Source: DASTGO01 sp035719045
GTDB taxonomy: Bacteria > Actinomycetota > Actinomycetes > Actinomycetales > Kineosporiaceae
Assembly: GCA_035719045.1 (NCBI GenBank)
Contig: DASTGO010000286.1
Coordinates: 1-16,710, forward strand
Length of the DNA stretch: 16,710 nucleotides
Direction: 5' to 3'
Shown: positions 10,901 through 16,485 of the stretch, one piece after another
Position numbering within the stretch: the stretch's first letter is position 1
Layout: each line of letters starts with the position of its first letter
Notes under the pieces: generated by a model
Databases searched by the model: none
The model's input: the letters and a program-made list of their open reading frames with translations, nothing else
Told to the model about the DNA's origin: nothing
Position numbers and translations under genes: made by a program

Positions 10901-10950
10901 GCGAACCTCCGCCGAGAAACCTCCAGTGGCACACCTGTGCCCGCCTGGTC

Positions 10951-10979
10951 ACCGTAAGGCGCCCTATCGGGCATGCCAG
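10951..10979 (-). promoter_or_regulatory. Candidate nifJ promoter
   Basis: On the minus strand, CTGGCA (10979-10974, four of six matches to TTGACA) and TACGGT (10956-10951, TAnnnT type) are separated by exactly 17 bases. Transcription would begin near 10944, giving a leader of about 44 bases with the GGAGG site. This was found by eye and is unconfirmed. Confidence 0.45.
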
Positions 10980-10993
10980 GACACCAAAGTCCC
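10979..10993 (-). promoter_or_regulatory. Candidate DevR/NarL-type activator site upstream of nifJ
   Basis: GGGACTTTGGTGTCC on the minus strand is a GGAC/GTCC dyad with a six-base centre. It is centred about 42 bases before the inferred start of nifJ transcription and abuts the -35 element, where DevR (DosR)-type activators usually bind. The DevR consensus GGGACTwwAGTCCC has a four-base centre, so the match is imperfect. A second dyad, GCCCGATAGGGC (10972-10961), lies between -35 and -10, where a repressor could sit. Confidence 0.3.
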
Positions 10994-11143
10994 GCCCGCG
11001 TCAGGTGCTCTTGTGTCTGTCGGCGACCGCCAGATCCACTTGCGGTGGAGGGCCACCACCGTGCGTACAGGCACCCTGCGGCACAGCGGGATCCGACGCC
11101 GGCCGCAGGGCGATCACCACCGTGCCGACCGATGGCGGCGCGG

Positions 11144-11626
11144 TCAGGAGGTCTGGCCCTGGAACAGCGCCGACAGGTCCAGGGACGGGACGCGCCGCTG
11201 GGCGGCGAGTTCGACGTAGGTGCGGGCCAGGGCGTCCTTCCCGGCTCCCAGGACGGTGCCGAGCAGCCCGATGCCCTCGGCCAACCGGTCGGGCGGCAAC
11301 GCGGCGACCACCTGCCGCCACATCGCTTCCTCCAGCGCGTTGAACGCTGTCTGCACCTCGCCGATGTCGAAGCCGGCGTGGAACCGCTGCCGGGCGATGT
11401 CCTGCGCAGCCTCCGCCACGGGAGTGAGGTCGCGCTCGCGCAGCGCGGTGACGACGAGGTCGAACAGGTCCGTCAGGCGCTGCCGGGTGACCGGCTGCCC
11501 TGCGGCCGCGTAGTGGACCGCCTGCGAGCACTCCAGTGCCCGCAGCGCCTGGTCGATGATCAGCTCCCGCCCGTCGATGAGCGTCTCGTCCACGTGCACC
11601 TGCACCACCTCCGGCATCCCGGCCAT
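11144..11626 (-). CDS. Small helical protein resembling the RsbR N-terminal (RsbRD_N) domain
   Basis: 160 residues if started at ATG 11626 (MAGMPEVVQV); ATG 11617, three codons in, is an alternative, and neither has a strong ribosome binding site. The protein is almost all predicted alpha-helix with no membrane segment or signal peptide. The stretch RLTDLFDLVVTALRERD, then DIARQRFHAGFDIGEVQTAFNALEEAMWRQVV (about 75-107), has the look of the four-helix N-terminal domain of RsbR-type stress regulators and some sensor proteins: an arginine, then a Gly-Phe turn leading into a long helix. No STAS, kinase or output domain follows, so it would be a free-standing sensor or partner protein. It is transcribed in the same direction as nifJ, 243 bases upstream, a gap large enough for nifJ to have its own promoter. 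It may sense redox or stress for nifJ; this is inference from position. The family assignment is moderate. Confidence 0.6.
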   Translation of the reverse strand: MAGMPEVVQVHVDETLIDGRELIIDQALRALECSQAVHYAAAGQPVTRQRLTDLFDLVVTALRERDLTPVAEAAQDIARQRFHAGFDIGEVQTAFNALEEAMWRQVVAALPPDRLAEGIGLLGTVLGAGKDALARTYVELAAQRRVPSLDLSALFQGQTS

Positions 11627-11763
11627 CGTCGTCCCGTGCTCTGCGGCGCCCGGGGGCGAACGTCCCGCCGGCCCTCGCCGAGCACGAGGCCGGGCCCGGG
11701 TCATCCCCGCGGAGGATCCGCAGATCGTCCGGCGGGCGGGCGAGATGTCGCAGGCCGCGGGCC

Positions 11764-11769
11764 TAACGT
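11764..11769 (+). promoter_or_regulatory. Candidate -10 element for the ABC transporter operon
   Basis: TAACGT fits the actinobacterial TAnnnT -10 form and would start transcription near 11776, about 22 bases before the GTG start, leaving room for the AGGAGG site. No good -35 is seen. The gap 11627-11797 also holds an imperfect hairpin (11668-11677 with 11685-11693). Confidence 0.35.
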
Positions 11770-11797
11770 CAGGCCGTCCGACATGCGAGGAGGGCAT

Positions 11798-12754
11798 GTG
11801 ATCGAGATCAGGCAACTGTCGAAGCGGTACGGGGACACCCTGGCCGTGGACGACCTGTCGTTCGACGTGGTCCCCGGCAAGGTGACCGGGTTCCTCGGGC
11901 CGAACGGTGCCGGGAAGTCCACGACGATGCGGGCGGTGGTGGGGCTGGACCGGCCCACCCACGGCAGCGTCCGGGTGAACGGACACCGCTACGCCGACAG
12001 CCGGGCACCGCTGCGGGAGATCGGAGCGCTGCTGGAGGCCAGGGCCGTGCACCCCGGCCGGTCCGCGTACAGCCACCTGCTGTTCCTGGCCCGCAGCAAC
12101 GGGATCCCGCGGCGGCGGGTGGCCGAGGTGCTGGAACAGGTGGGCCTGGACTCGGTGGCCCGCCGCCGGGCCGGCAAGTTCTCCCTCGGCATGGGCCAGC
12201 GGCTGGGCATCGCCGCTGCCCTGCTCGGTGACCCGCCCACGATGATCTTCGACGAGCCGGTCAACGGGCTGGACCCGGAGGGGATCATCTGGGTACGGAC
12301 CCTGCTGCGCTCGTACGCCGCGCAGGGCCGGGCCGTGCTGGTGTCCAGCCACCTGATGGCCGAGATGGCGCTGACCGCCGACCGTCTGGTCGTCATCGGC
12401 CGGGGGCGGCTGATCGCCGACACCACCGTCGAGGAGTTCGTCCGCCGGGCCTCCGGCGGCCAGGTGCTGGTCCGTTCGGGCGACCAGTCCCGGCTGCGGT
12501 CGGGACTGGTCGCCGCCGGGGCCCGGGTGACCGAGGAACCCGACGGCACCCTGCTGGTGGAGGGCCTGGAGTCCCCGCAGGTGGGCAAGGTGGCCGCGGA
12601 ACTGCAGGTGGTCCTGCACGAGCTCACCCCGCAGCAGGCCTCCCTGGAGCAGGCGTTCATGGAGCTGACCGCCGACAGCGTCGACTACCACGCCCACGCC
12701 GGCACCGGATCCGGCAGCCCGTCGGCCGGGGAACCGATCGGAGCCCTGCGATGA
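11798..12754 (+). CDS. ABC-2 type transporter ATP-binding protein
   Basis: A 318-residue ATPase starting at GTG 11798, which is preceded by a strong GAGGAGGG site; the in-frame ATG at 11783 lies upstream of that site and is less likely. Walker A is GPNGAGKST (34-42), the signature is the variant SLGMGQR (129-135), Walker B is MIFDEP with Asp152 and Glu153, the D-loop is GLDPEG (157-162), and the switch histidine is His185. This is the DrrA/BcrA-like subfamily that pairs with ABC-2 permeases for export of drugs, peptides or lipids, on the cytoplasmic face of the membrane. The C-terminal 100 residues form the extra domain usual in this group. Its stop overlaps the permease start as ATGA, so the two are made together. 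A sensor kinase and response regulator follow, suggesting regulated export or self-protection; the substrate is unknown. Confidence 0.93.
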   Translation: MIEIRQLSKRYGDTLAVDDLSFDVVPGKVTGFLGPNGAGKSTTMRAVVGLDRPTHGSVRVNGHRYADSRAPLREIGALLEARAVHPGRSAYSHLLFLARSNGIPRRRVAEVLEQVGLDSVARRRAGKFSLGMGQRLGIAAALLGDPPTMIFDEPVNGLDPEGIIWVRTLLRSYAAQGRAVLVSSHLMAEMALTADRLVVIGRGRLIADTTVEEFVRRASGGQVLVRSGDQSRLRSGLVAAGARVTEEPDGTLLVEGLESPQVGKVAAELQVVLHELTPQQASLEQAFMELTADSVDYHAHAGTGSGSPSAGEPIGALR

Positions 12755-13596
12755 CCGCCACCACCGGCCCGGCACCCGCTCCCGCCGCCGCGCTGCCGCC
12801 GGCAGGCCGGCCCGGGCTGCTCGCCCAGTCCCGGCGCAACCTCGCCGCGGAGTGGACCAAGCTGGTCAGCGTCCGCTCGACGGTGGCGTCCCTGCTGGCC
12901 ACCGCGGTCGTGTGCATCGGCTTCGGGATGCTGACCTCCTGGGCCCGGACCGCCCGTTGGGATCATGCCGGCCGGCTGGAGCGACTGAATTTCCAACCGG
13001 CCACGACCAGCATCAGCGGGGTCTTCCTCGCCCAACTGGTGATCGGGTCCCTCGGCGTCCTGGCGATGAGCGCCGAATACACCACCGGCACGATCCGCGC
13101 GACGTTGTCCGCCACCCCGCAACGGCTGGTGATGTACCTGACCAAGATCGGCGTCTTCGCCGTCGTCTCGTTCGTCGTCTCCCTGGTCAGTGTCACCGCG
13201 GCTTTCCTGCTCGGACAGGCGATGCTGTCCCGCAAGCACATCGAGACCACGCTGTCTGCGCCCGGAGTCCTGCAGAACGTCGTCGGTGCAGCCCTCTTCC
13301 TGGTCGCCGTCTCGCTGCTCGGCCTGGGGTTGGCGGCCCTCTTCCGGCACACGGCAGGGGCGATCAGCACCGTCTTCGGGCTGATGCTCGTCCTGACCAT
13401 CCTGGCCAACTTCCTGCCTGCCGACTGGCGGGCCGACATCGCCAAGTACCTGCCGCTCAACGCCGGGATGGTGATCTGGCAACAGCACCCCGAGCCGGGC
13501 CTGCTGGGGCCATGGACGGGGCTGGGCGTGTTGTTCGGGTACGCGCTGATCGCCCTGGTGGCGGGGGCGGTGGTCCTGGTCCGCCGGGATGCCTGA
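12751..13596 (+). CDS. ABC-2 type transporter permease
   Basis: A 281-residue integral membrane protein whose ATG overlaps the end of the ATPase gene by four bases. After a proline/alanine-rich cytoplasmic leader and the segment NLAAEWTKLVSVRSTVASLL, common at the start of ABC-2 permeases of this type, about six membrane spans are visible: roughly 43-63, 88-107, 132-155, 174-197, 203-222 and 255-277. The motif SAEYTTGTIRATLSATPQR (107-125) between spans two and three is the typical cytoplasmic coupling segment that contacts the ATPase. It forms the membrane channel for the exporter. The gene is followed at once by a perfect hairpin, so the two transporter genes probably form their own transcript, separate from the downstream regulator genes. 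Confidence 0.92.
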   Translation: MTATTGPAPAPAAALPPAGRPGLLAQSRRNLAAEWTKLVSVRSTVASLLATAVVCIGFGMLTSWARTARWDHAGRLERLNFQPATTSISGVFLAQLVIGSLGVLAMSAEYTTGTIRATLSATPQRLVMYLTKIGVFAVVSFVVSLVSVTAAFLLGQAMLSRKHIETTLSAPGVLQNVVGAALFLVAVSLLGLGLAALFRHTAGAISTVFGLMLVLTILANFLPADWRADIAKYLPLNAGMVIWQQHPEPGLLGPWTGLGVLFGYALIALVAGAVVLVRRDA

Positions 13597-13609
13597 CCCG
13601 CAGGCCGCG

Positions 13610-13649
13610 AGGCGGGGGTGGCCGGACCAGGTTCCGGCCACCCCCGCCT
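13610..13649 (+). terminator. Perfect 16-bp hairpin after the transporter operon
   Basis: AGGCGGGGGTGGCCGG (13610-13625) pairs perfectly with CCGGCCACCCCCGCCT (13634-13649) around an 8-base loop, beginning 13 bases after the permease stop. There is no T-run, as is common for actinobacterial terminators. It ends 37 bases before the -10 element of the kinase gene. Confidence 0.75.
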
Positions 13650-13686
13650 GCGACCGCGGCGCCGGGGCAGGTCGTGCCGGCCCGGC

Positions 13687-13692
13687 TAGCCT
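13687..13692 (+). promoter_or_regulatory. Candidate leaderless promoter (-10) of the histidine kinase gene
   Basis: TAGCCT is followed by seven bases and then the ATG at 13700, so transcription would start at or next to the A of the start codon. This TAnnnT-N7-ATG layout is the usual signature of leaderless genes in actinobacteria, and it agrees with the absence of any ribosome binding site here. No clear -35 is visible. Confidence 0.55.
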
Positions 13693-13699
13693 GGCCGGC

Positions 13700-14953
13700 A
13701 TGACCTCCGCGCCGCCGGTGTACCGGGTCACCCCGGCCTGGCGGCCACTGCTGCTCGACGGTGCCGTCGGCCTGTTCCTGCTGATGGTCGCCGCCCTGGC
13801 CGGGATCCGCGCGGGTGTGTGGACCGGCCTGGTGTTCGCCGCCCTCACCCTGCCGCTGGCCCTGCGCCGCCGGTATCCGGTCCAGGTCTTCGCCGTGATC
13901 GCCGCGGCCGCCCTGACGCAGTGGCTGACGGTTCCCCGGATCGGTCCCTACGACCTGGCCGTCCTGATCGCGTTGTACTCCGTGTCGGTCTACGCGTCCC
14001 GGCGCTGGTCGGCCGTCGCCCTGGTGGTGAGCCTGCTGGGTGCGGTGATGGCCTGGGCGACACCGCTGGCCCGTCCGGGATCGGCGAACCGGGCCGACCA
14101 CACCTACCTCGGCCTGATCCCGCCCCTGGCGGTCGTGGTGGCCATCTGGCTGGTGGGCCGCAACCTGCGGACCCGCCGCCGGTACCTGGCCGAACTGGAG
14201 CAGCGAGCCGTCCGGCTGGAACGCGAGCGGGATGCCCTGGCCCGGGCCGCCGTGGCCGAGGAGCGGGCCCGGATCGCCCGCGAGATGCACGACGTCGTGG
14301 CGCACACGGTCGCCGTGATGGTGGCCCAGGCGGAGGGCGCCGGGGTCGCCGTGCGGACCGCACCGGACCAGGCCGAGCGCGCGCTCGGGGTGATCAGCGA
14401 GGCGGGGCGCAGCGCGCTGGCGGAACTGCGCCGGATGCTGGGCGTGCTGCGCGAGACCGGCCCGCCGTCCGGCACCCCGCAGACCGCCCCCCAGCCGGAT
14501 GCCGGGGATCTGGACGCGCTGGTGACCGCGATGCGGGAGTCGGGCCTGCCGGTCCGCTTCGTCCGCGAGGGTGGCCTGCTGCCGGCGGATCCCTCCCTCG
14601 GACTGGCCGTCTACCGGATCATCCAGGAGTCACTGACGAACACGCTCAGGCACAGCGGGCCGGACACCCCGACGGACGTGCTGCTGCGCACCCGCCCCGA
14701 CGAGGTGGAGATCGAGGTGGTGGATCACGGCCGGACCACCCTCGACCGCCTGCCGAGCCGGCCGGACCCGGCGTGCGCGCCCGCCCGGACCGGCGGCCCG
14801 GAACCACCCGGCGACGGCCGGCAACCCGGGCACGGCCTGACCGGGATGCGCGAGCGGGTGGCCCTGTTCGCCGGGCAGTTCACCGCCGGACCCACCCCGA
14901 CGGGCGGCTGGCGGGTGTACGCCGTGCTGCCGACCCCGGAGGCTGCGCGGTGA
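13700..14953 (+). CDS. NarL-family (HisKA_3) sensor histidine kinase
   Basis: A 417-residue membrane kinase. The ATG at 13700 gives an N-terminus leading straight into the first membrane span; there is no ribosome binding site but a well-placed -10. The first 155 residues hold about five to six membrane spans with short loops and no sizeable extracellular domain, a form often found in kinases that sense within the membrane or through a partner transporter. A helical linker (156-190) leads to ERARIAREMHDVVAHTVAVM with the phosphorylated His197. The ATPase part has the N-box IIQESLTN (Glu310, Asn314), a G1 box VVDHG (Asp342, Gly344), then a low-complexity Pro/Gly/Arg-rich insert (about 350-376) and the G2 box GHGLTGMRERV (377-387). 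It would phosphorylate the adjacent response regulator, whose gene overlaps it by four bases. The neighbouring ABC exporter is the likely target or sensing partner. Confidence 0.93.
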   Translation: MTSAPPVYRVTPAWRPLLLDGAVGLFLLMVAALAGIRAGVWTGLVFAALTLPLALRRRYPVQVFAVIAAAALTQWLTVPRIGPYDLAVLIALYSVSVYASRRWSAVALVVSLLGAVMAWATPLARPGSANRADHTYLGLIPPLAVVVAIWLVGRNLRTRRRYLAELEQRAVRLERERDALARAAVAEERARIAREMHDVVAHTVAVMVAQAEGAGVAVRTAPDQAERALGVISEAGRSALAELRRMLGVLRETGPPSGTPQTAPQPDAGDLDALVTAMRESGLPVRFVREGGLLPADPSLGLAVYRIIQESLTNTLRHSGPDTPTDVLLRTRPDEVEIEVVDHGRTTLDRLPSRPDPACAPARTGGPEPPGDGRQPGHGLTGMRERVALFAGQFTAGPTPTGGWRVYAVLPTPEAAR

Positions 14954-15618
14954 CCATCCGCCTGCTCATCGCGGACGACCAGGAACTGCTGCGGGCCGGG
15001 TACCGGATGGTCCTGGACGCCCAGCCGGACCTGGAGGTGGTGGCCGAGGCCGGTGACGGGGCCGCCGCGGTGGCCGCCGCCGCCGAGCACCACCCGGACG
15101 TGGTCCTGATGGACGTCCGGATGCCCGGGATCGACGGGATCGAGGCCACCCGGCGGATCGTCGCCACCCGCCCGCAGGCCCGGGTGCTCATCCTGACCAC
15201 GTTCGACCTGGACGAGTACGTGATGTCCGGGCTGCGGGCCGGGGCCAGCGGCTTCCTGCTCAAGGACGCCCGCAAGGAGGACCTGCTCTCGGCGATCCGT
15301 TCGGTGGCCGCCGGGGACTCGGTGATCGCCCCCTCGGCGACCCGGCGCCTGGTCGAGGCCCTGCTGAACGGGACGGCACCGGTGGCGGCCCCGGATCCGG
15401 CCGTGGAGTCCCTGACCCCGCGGGAGCGGGAGGTGCTGGTCCTGGTCGCACACGGCCTGTCCAATGCCGAGATCGCCGGACGGCTGGTGCTGTCGGAGAC
15501 CACGGTGAAGACCCACGTGGCACGGATCCTCGGCAAGCTCGGGCTGCGGGACCGGGTGCAGGCGGTGGTCCGGGCCTATGAGGTGGGGCTGGTCCGCCCC
15601 GGCGGCACCACGGCCTGA
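14950..15618 (+). CDS. NarL/LuxR-type response regulator
   Basis: A 222-residue DNA-binding regulator starting at GTG 14950, inside the GTGA overlap with the kinase stop. The receiver domain (1-118) has acidic residues Asp9 and Asp10, the phosphorylated Asp55 in VVLMDVRMPG, Thr83/Thr84 on strand four and Lys105 in FLLKDA. A linker leads to the LuxR-type helix-turn-helix, LTPREREVLVLVAHGLSNAE onward (155-208), with the recognition helix in SETTVKTHVARILGKL. All phosphotransfer residues are present. It probably controls the upstream ABC transporter operon and perhaps itself. No matching operator was identified by eye. Confidence 0.95.
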   Translation: MTIRLLIADDQELLRAGYRMVLDAQPDLEVVAEAGDGAAAVAAAAEHHPDVVLMDVRMPGIDGIEATRRIVATRPQARVLILTTFDLDEYVMSGLRAGASGFLLKDARKEDLLSAIRSVAAGDSVIAPSATRRLVEALLNGTAPVAAPDPAVESLTPREREVLVLVAHGLSNAEIAGRLVLSETTVKTHVARILGKLGLRDRVQAVVRAYEVGLVRPGGTTA

Positions 15619-15635
15619 CGGTCCGGACATGGTGG

Positions 15636-15675
15636 CAGCCGGTGACCAGGCTCTGCGGCATCCGGTCACCGGCTG
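15636..15675 (+). terminator. Terminator hairpin after the two-component operon
   Basis: CAGCCGGTGACC (15636-15647) pairs perfectly with GGTCACCGGCTG (15664-15675), 12 bp with a 16-base loop, starting 17 bases after the response regulator stop. It is followed by TGTCCTGTTGATG, a loose T-rich stretch. A weaker 7-bp hairpin (15714-15720 with 15733-15739) lies further on. The gap up to 15912 otherwise holds no gene I can support. Confidence 0.7.
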
Positions 15676-15826
15676 TGTCCTGTTGATGTCGGCTCGGCCG
15701 CGGCCGGACTTGAGCCGCCGTCAGGGTGTTCCCGGCGGCGATGGCGGCGATCGGGGTCTGCCGGCCAGAGCGCCACTGCAAAGCGTCAGCAAATGATCAC
15801 CGATCGTGTCGGCGTGGCACCCACTT

Positions 15827-15839
15827 CCGGACAGTCCGG
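15827..15839. promoter_or_regulatory. Perfect palindrome upstream of the isoamylase-domain gene
   Basis: CCGGACAGTCCGG is a perfect 6-1-6 dyad 73 bases before the ATG at 15913. It may be an operator; no promoter was convincingly placed beside it (CAGACT at 15846-15851 could be a -10). Confidence 0.25.
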
Positions 15840-15912
15840 TCACGCAGACTGCTGGTGCGGCCGGGGCCGGGTGGACGCCCCGGGCGCAGGTTTCACCCAG
15901 GGGAGGCTCGAC

Positions 15913-16188
15913 ATGATCCGCCGGCAGCGCAAGGGAGACAAGGTCCGTGTGACCTTCGCCCTGCCGAACGACCTGCACGACGGCATGGTGTCCGTCGTCG
16001 GTGACTTCAACGCTTGGACGCCGGGCGTACACACGCTCATCAAGCGCACCAACGGCACACGCAGCGTCGTCATCACGGTGCCCGCGGGCAGCGCGCACCG
16101 ATTCCGTTACCTAGGCGAGGGCGGACGCTGGTTCGACGACCCGGACAGCGACCAGCGCGACCACGAGGGCGGCATCCTGCTGGCCTGA
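15913..16188 (+). CDS. Stand-alone isoamylase N-terminal (CBM48-like) domain protein
   Basis: A 91-residue cytoplasmic protein. The ATG at 15913 has GGGGAGG seven bases upstream; an earlier in-frame ATG at 15793 would add 40 residues unlike the family and has no such site. The sequence is one beta-sandwich domain: VRVTFALPND, then VSVVGDFNAWTPG (27-38), the hallmark of the glycogen-binding early-set domain found in isoamylases, branching enzymes and AMPK beta subunits, then TNGTRSVVITVPAGSAHRFRYLGEGGRWFDDPDSD (46-80). No catalytic domain is attached. Small proteins of this form are common in actinobacteria; they presumably bind glycogen or related alpha-glucans, but the role is not settled. 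The C-terminus after FDDPDSD is short compared with others I know. The gene is alone, bounded by hairpins on both sides. Confidence 0.88.
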   Translation: MIRRQRKGDKVRVTFALPNDLHDGMVSVVGDFNAWTPGVHTLIKRTNGTRSVVITVPAGSAHRFRYLGEGGRWFDDPDSDQRDHEGGILLA

Positions 16189-16215
16189 CGAGACCGATCA
16201 GGCAGCGGATGTCAG

Positions 16216-16247
16216 GAGCCCCGGCCGCAGTGTGGCGGACGGGGCTC
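16216..16247 (+). terminator. Terminator hairpin after the isoamylase-domain gene
   Basis: GAGCCCCG (16216-16223) pairs with CGGGGCTC (16240-16247). The stem continues past one mismatch with CCGC (16225-16228) and GCGG (16235-16238), giving 12 pairs around a 6-base loop, 28 bases after the stop codon. No T-run follows. A second small hairpin, CCCCGC-ATCG-GCGGGG (16281-16296), lies downstream. Confidence 0.65.
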
Positions 16248-16304
16248 ACCCGTCCCCGGTGTCCGGTTTCCCCGCATCAACCCCGCATCGGCGGGGACCC
16301 GGCT

Positions 16305-16333
16305 TTGGCTCCGGGCAGCCCGTGGACCAGACT
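16305..16333 (+). promoter_or_regulatory. Candidate promoter of the riboswitch-terC transcript
   Basis: TTGGCT (16305-16310, four of six matches to TTGACA) and CAGACT (16328-16333) are 17 bases apart. Transcription would start near 16340, immediately before the first paired base of the riboswitch aptamer, which is where it should. Confidence 0.5.
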
Positions 16334-16341
16334 GGTCGTGG

Positions 16342-16448
16342 TGGAGGGGAGTACTCCCTCGCGACGGCGCCGTCATCACGGCAGGTGCACCCGGTATACC
16401 CCCCGGTTCCGTCGGCCCGCAGCCTGCAGTGGGTGGAGGAGACCTCCG
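16342..16448 (+). promoter_or_regulatory. yybP-ykoY manganese riboswitch aptamer
   Basis: The conserved features of the yybP-ykoY family appear in order. The 5' P1 strand GGAGG (16343-16347) runs into the conserved loop GGGGAGTA (16346-16353). The second conserved hairpin-loop element is CCGTCATCACGG (16371-16382), close to the CCGUCAUUACGG I recall for the Lactococcus lactis member. The 3' end is GGAGACCTCC (16438-16447), whose CCTCC closes P1 with GGAGG. A variable GC-rich arm lies between (about 16383-16437). The family binds Mn2+ and controls manganese export genes, commonly TerC/Alx, MntP or P-type ATPases, and the next gene is terC. The conserved blocks and the gene downstream agree, so I am confident of the family; the exact ends are by eye. 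Confidence 0.88.
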
Positions 16449-16476
16449 GTCGTCCGCATCGGCAGGAACCGGAGGT
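16442..16476 (+). promoter_or_regulatory. Riboswitch expression platform: Shine-Dalgarno sequestering hairpin
   Basis: ACCTCCGGT (16442-16450) is perfectly complementary to ACCGGAGGT (16468-16476), a 9-bp stem with a 17-base loop. The left arm contains CCTCC, the 3' strand of aptamer stem P1; the right arm contains GGAGG (16471-16475), the terC Shine-Dalgarno sequence, ten bases before ATG 16486. The two pairings exclude each other. With Mn2+ bound, P1 should form and free the ribosome site (ON); without it the site is hidden (OFF). No T-run follows, which favours translational over transcriptional control. Confidence 0.75.
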
Positions 16477-16485
16477 ACGTCGCCC

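Noticed and set aside
10973..11797. N-terminal extension of the ABC ATPase or a separate gene upstream of it.
   Set aside because: It is antisense to the RsbR-N-like gene; the ATPase family starts at the VIEIRQLSKRYG segment, right after a GAGGAGGG site.
15676..15800. Possible remnant of a transposase or small gene between the response regulator and the isoamylase-domain gene.
   Set aside because: Short frames on both strands resemble no transposase, and no terminal inverted repeats or target duplication were seen.
15793..15912. Forty-residue N-terminal extension of the isoamylase-domain protein.
   Set aside because: No ribosome binding site at ATG 15793, a sequence unlike the family, and a strong GGGGAGG before ATG 15913.
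16442..16476. Transcription terminator in the terC leader.
   Set aside because: The stem contains the terC ribosome site and has no T-run after it, so translational control fits better.
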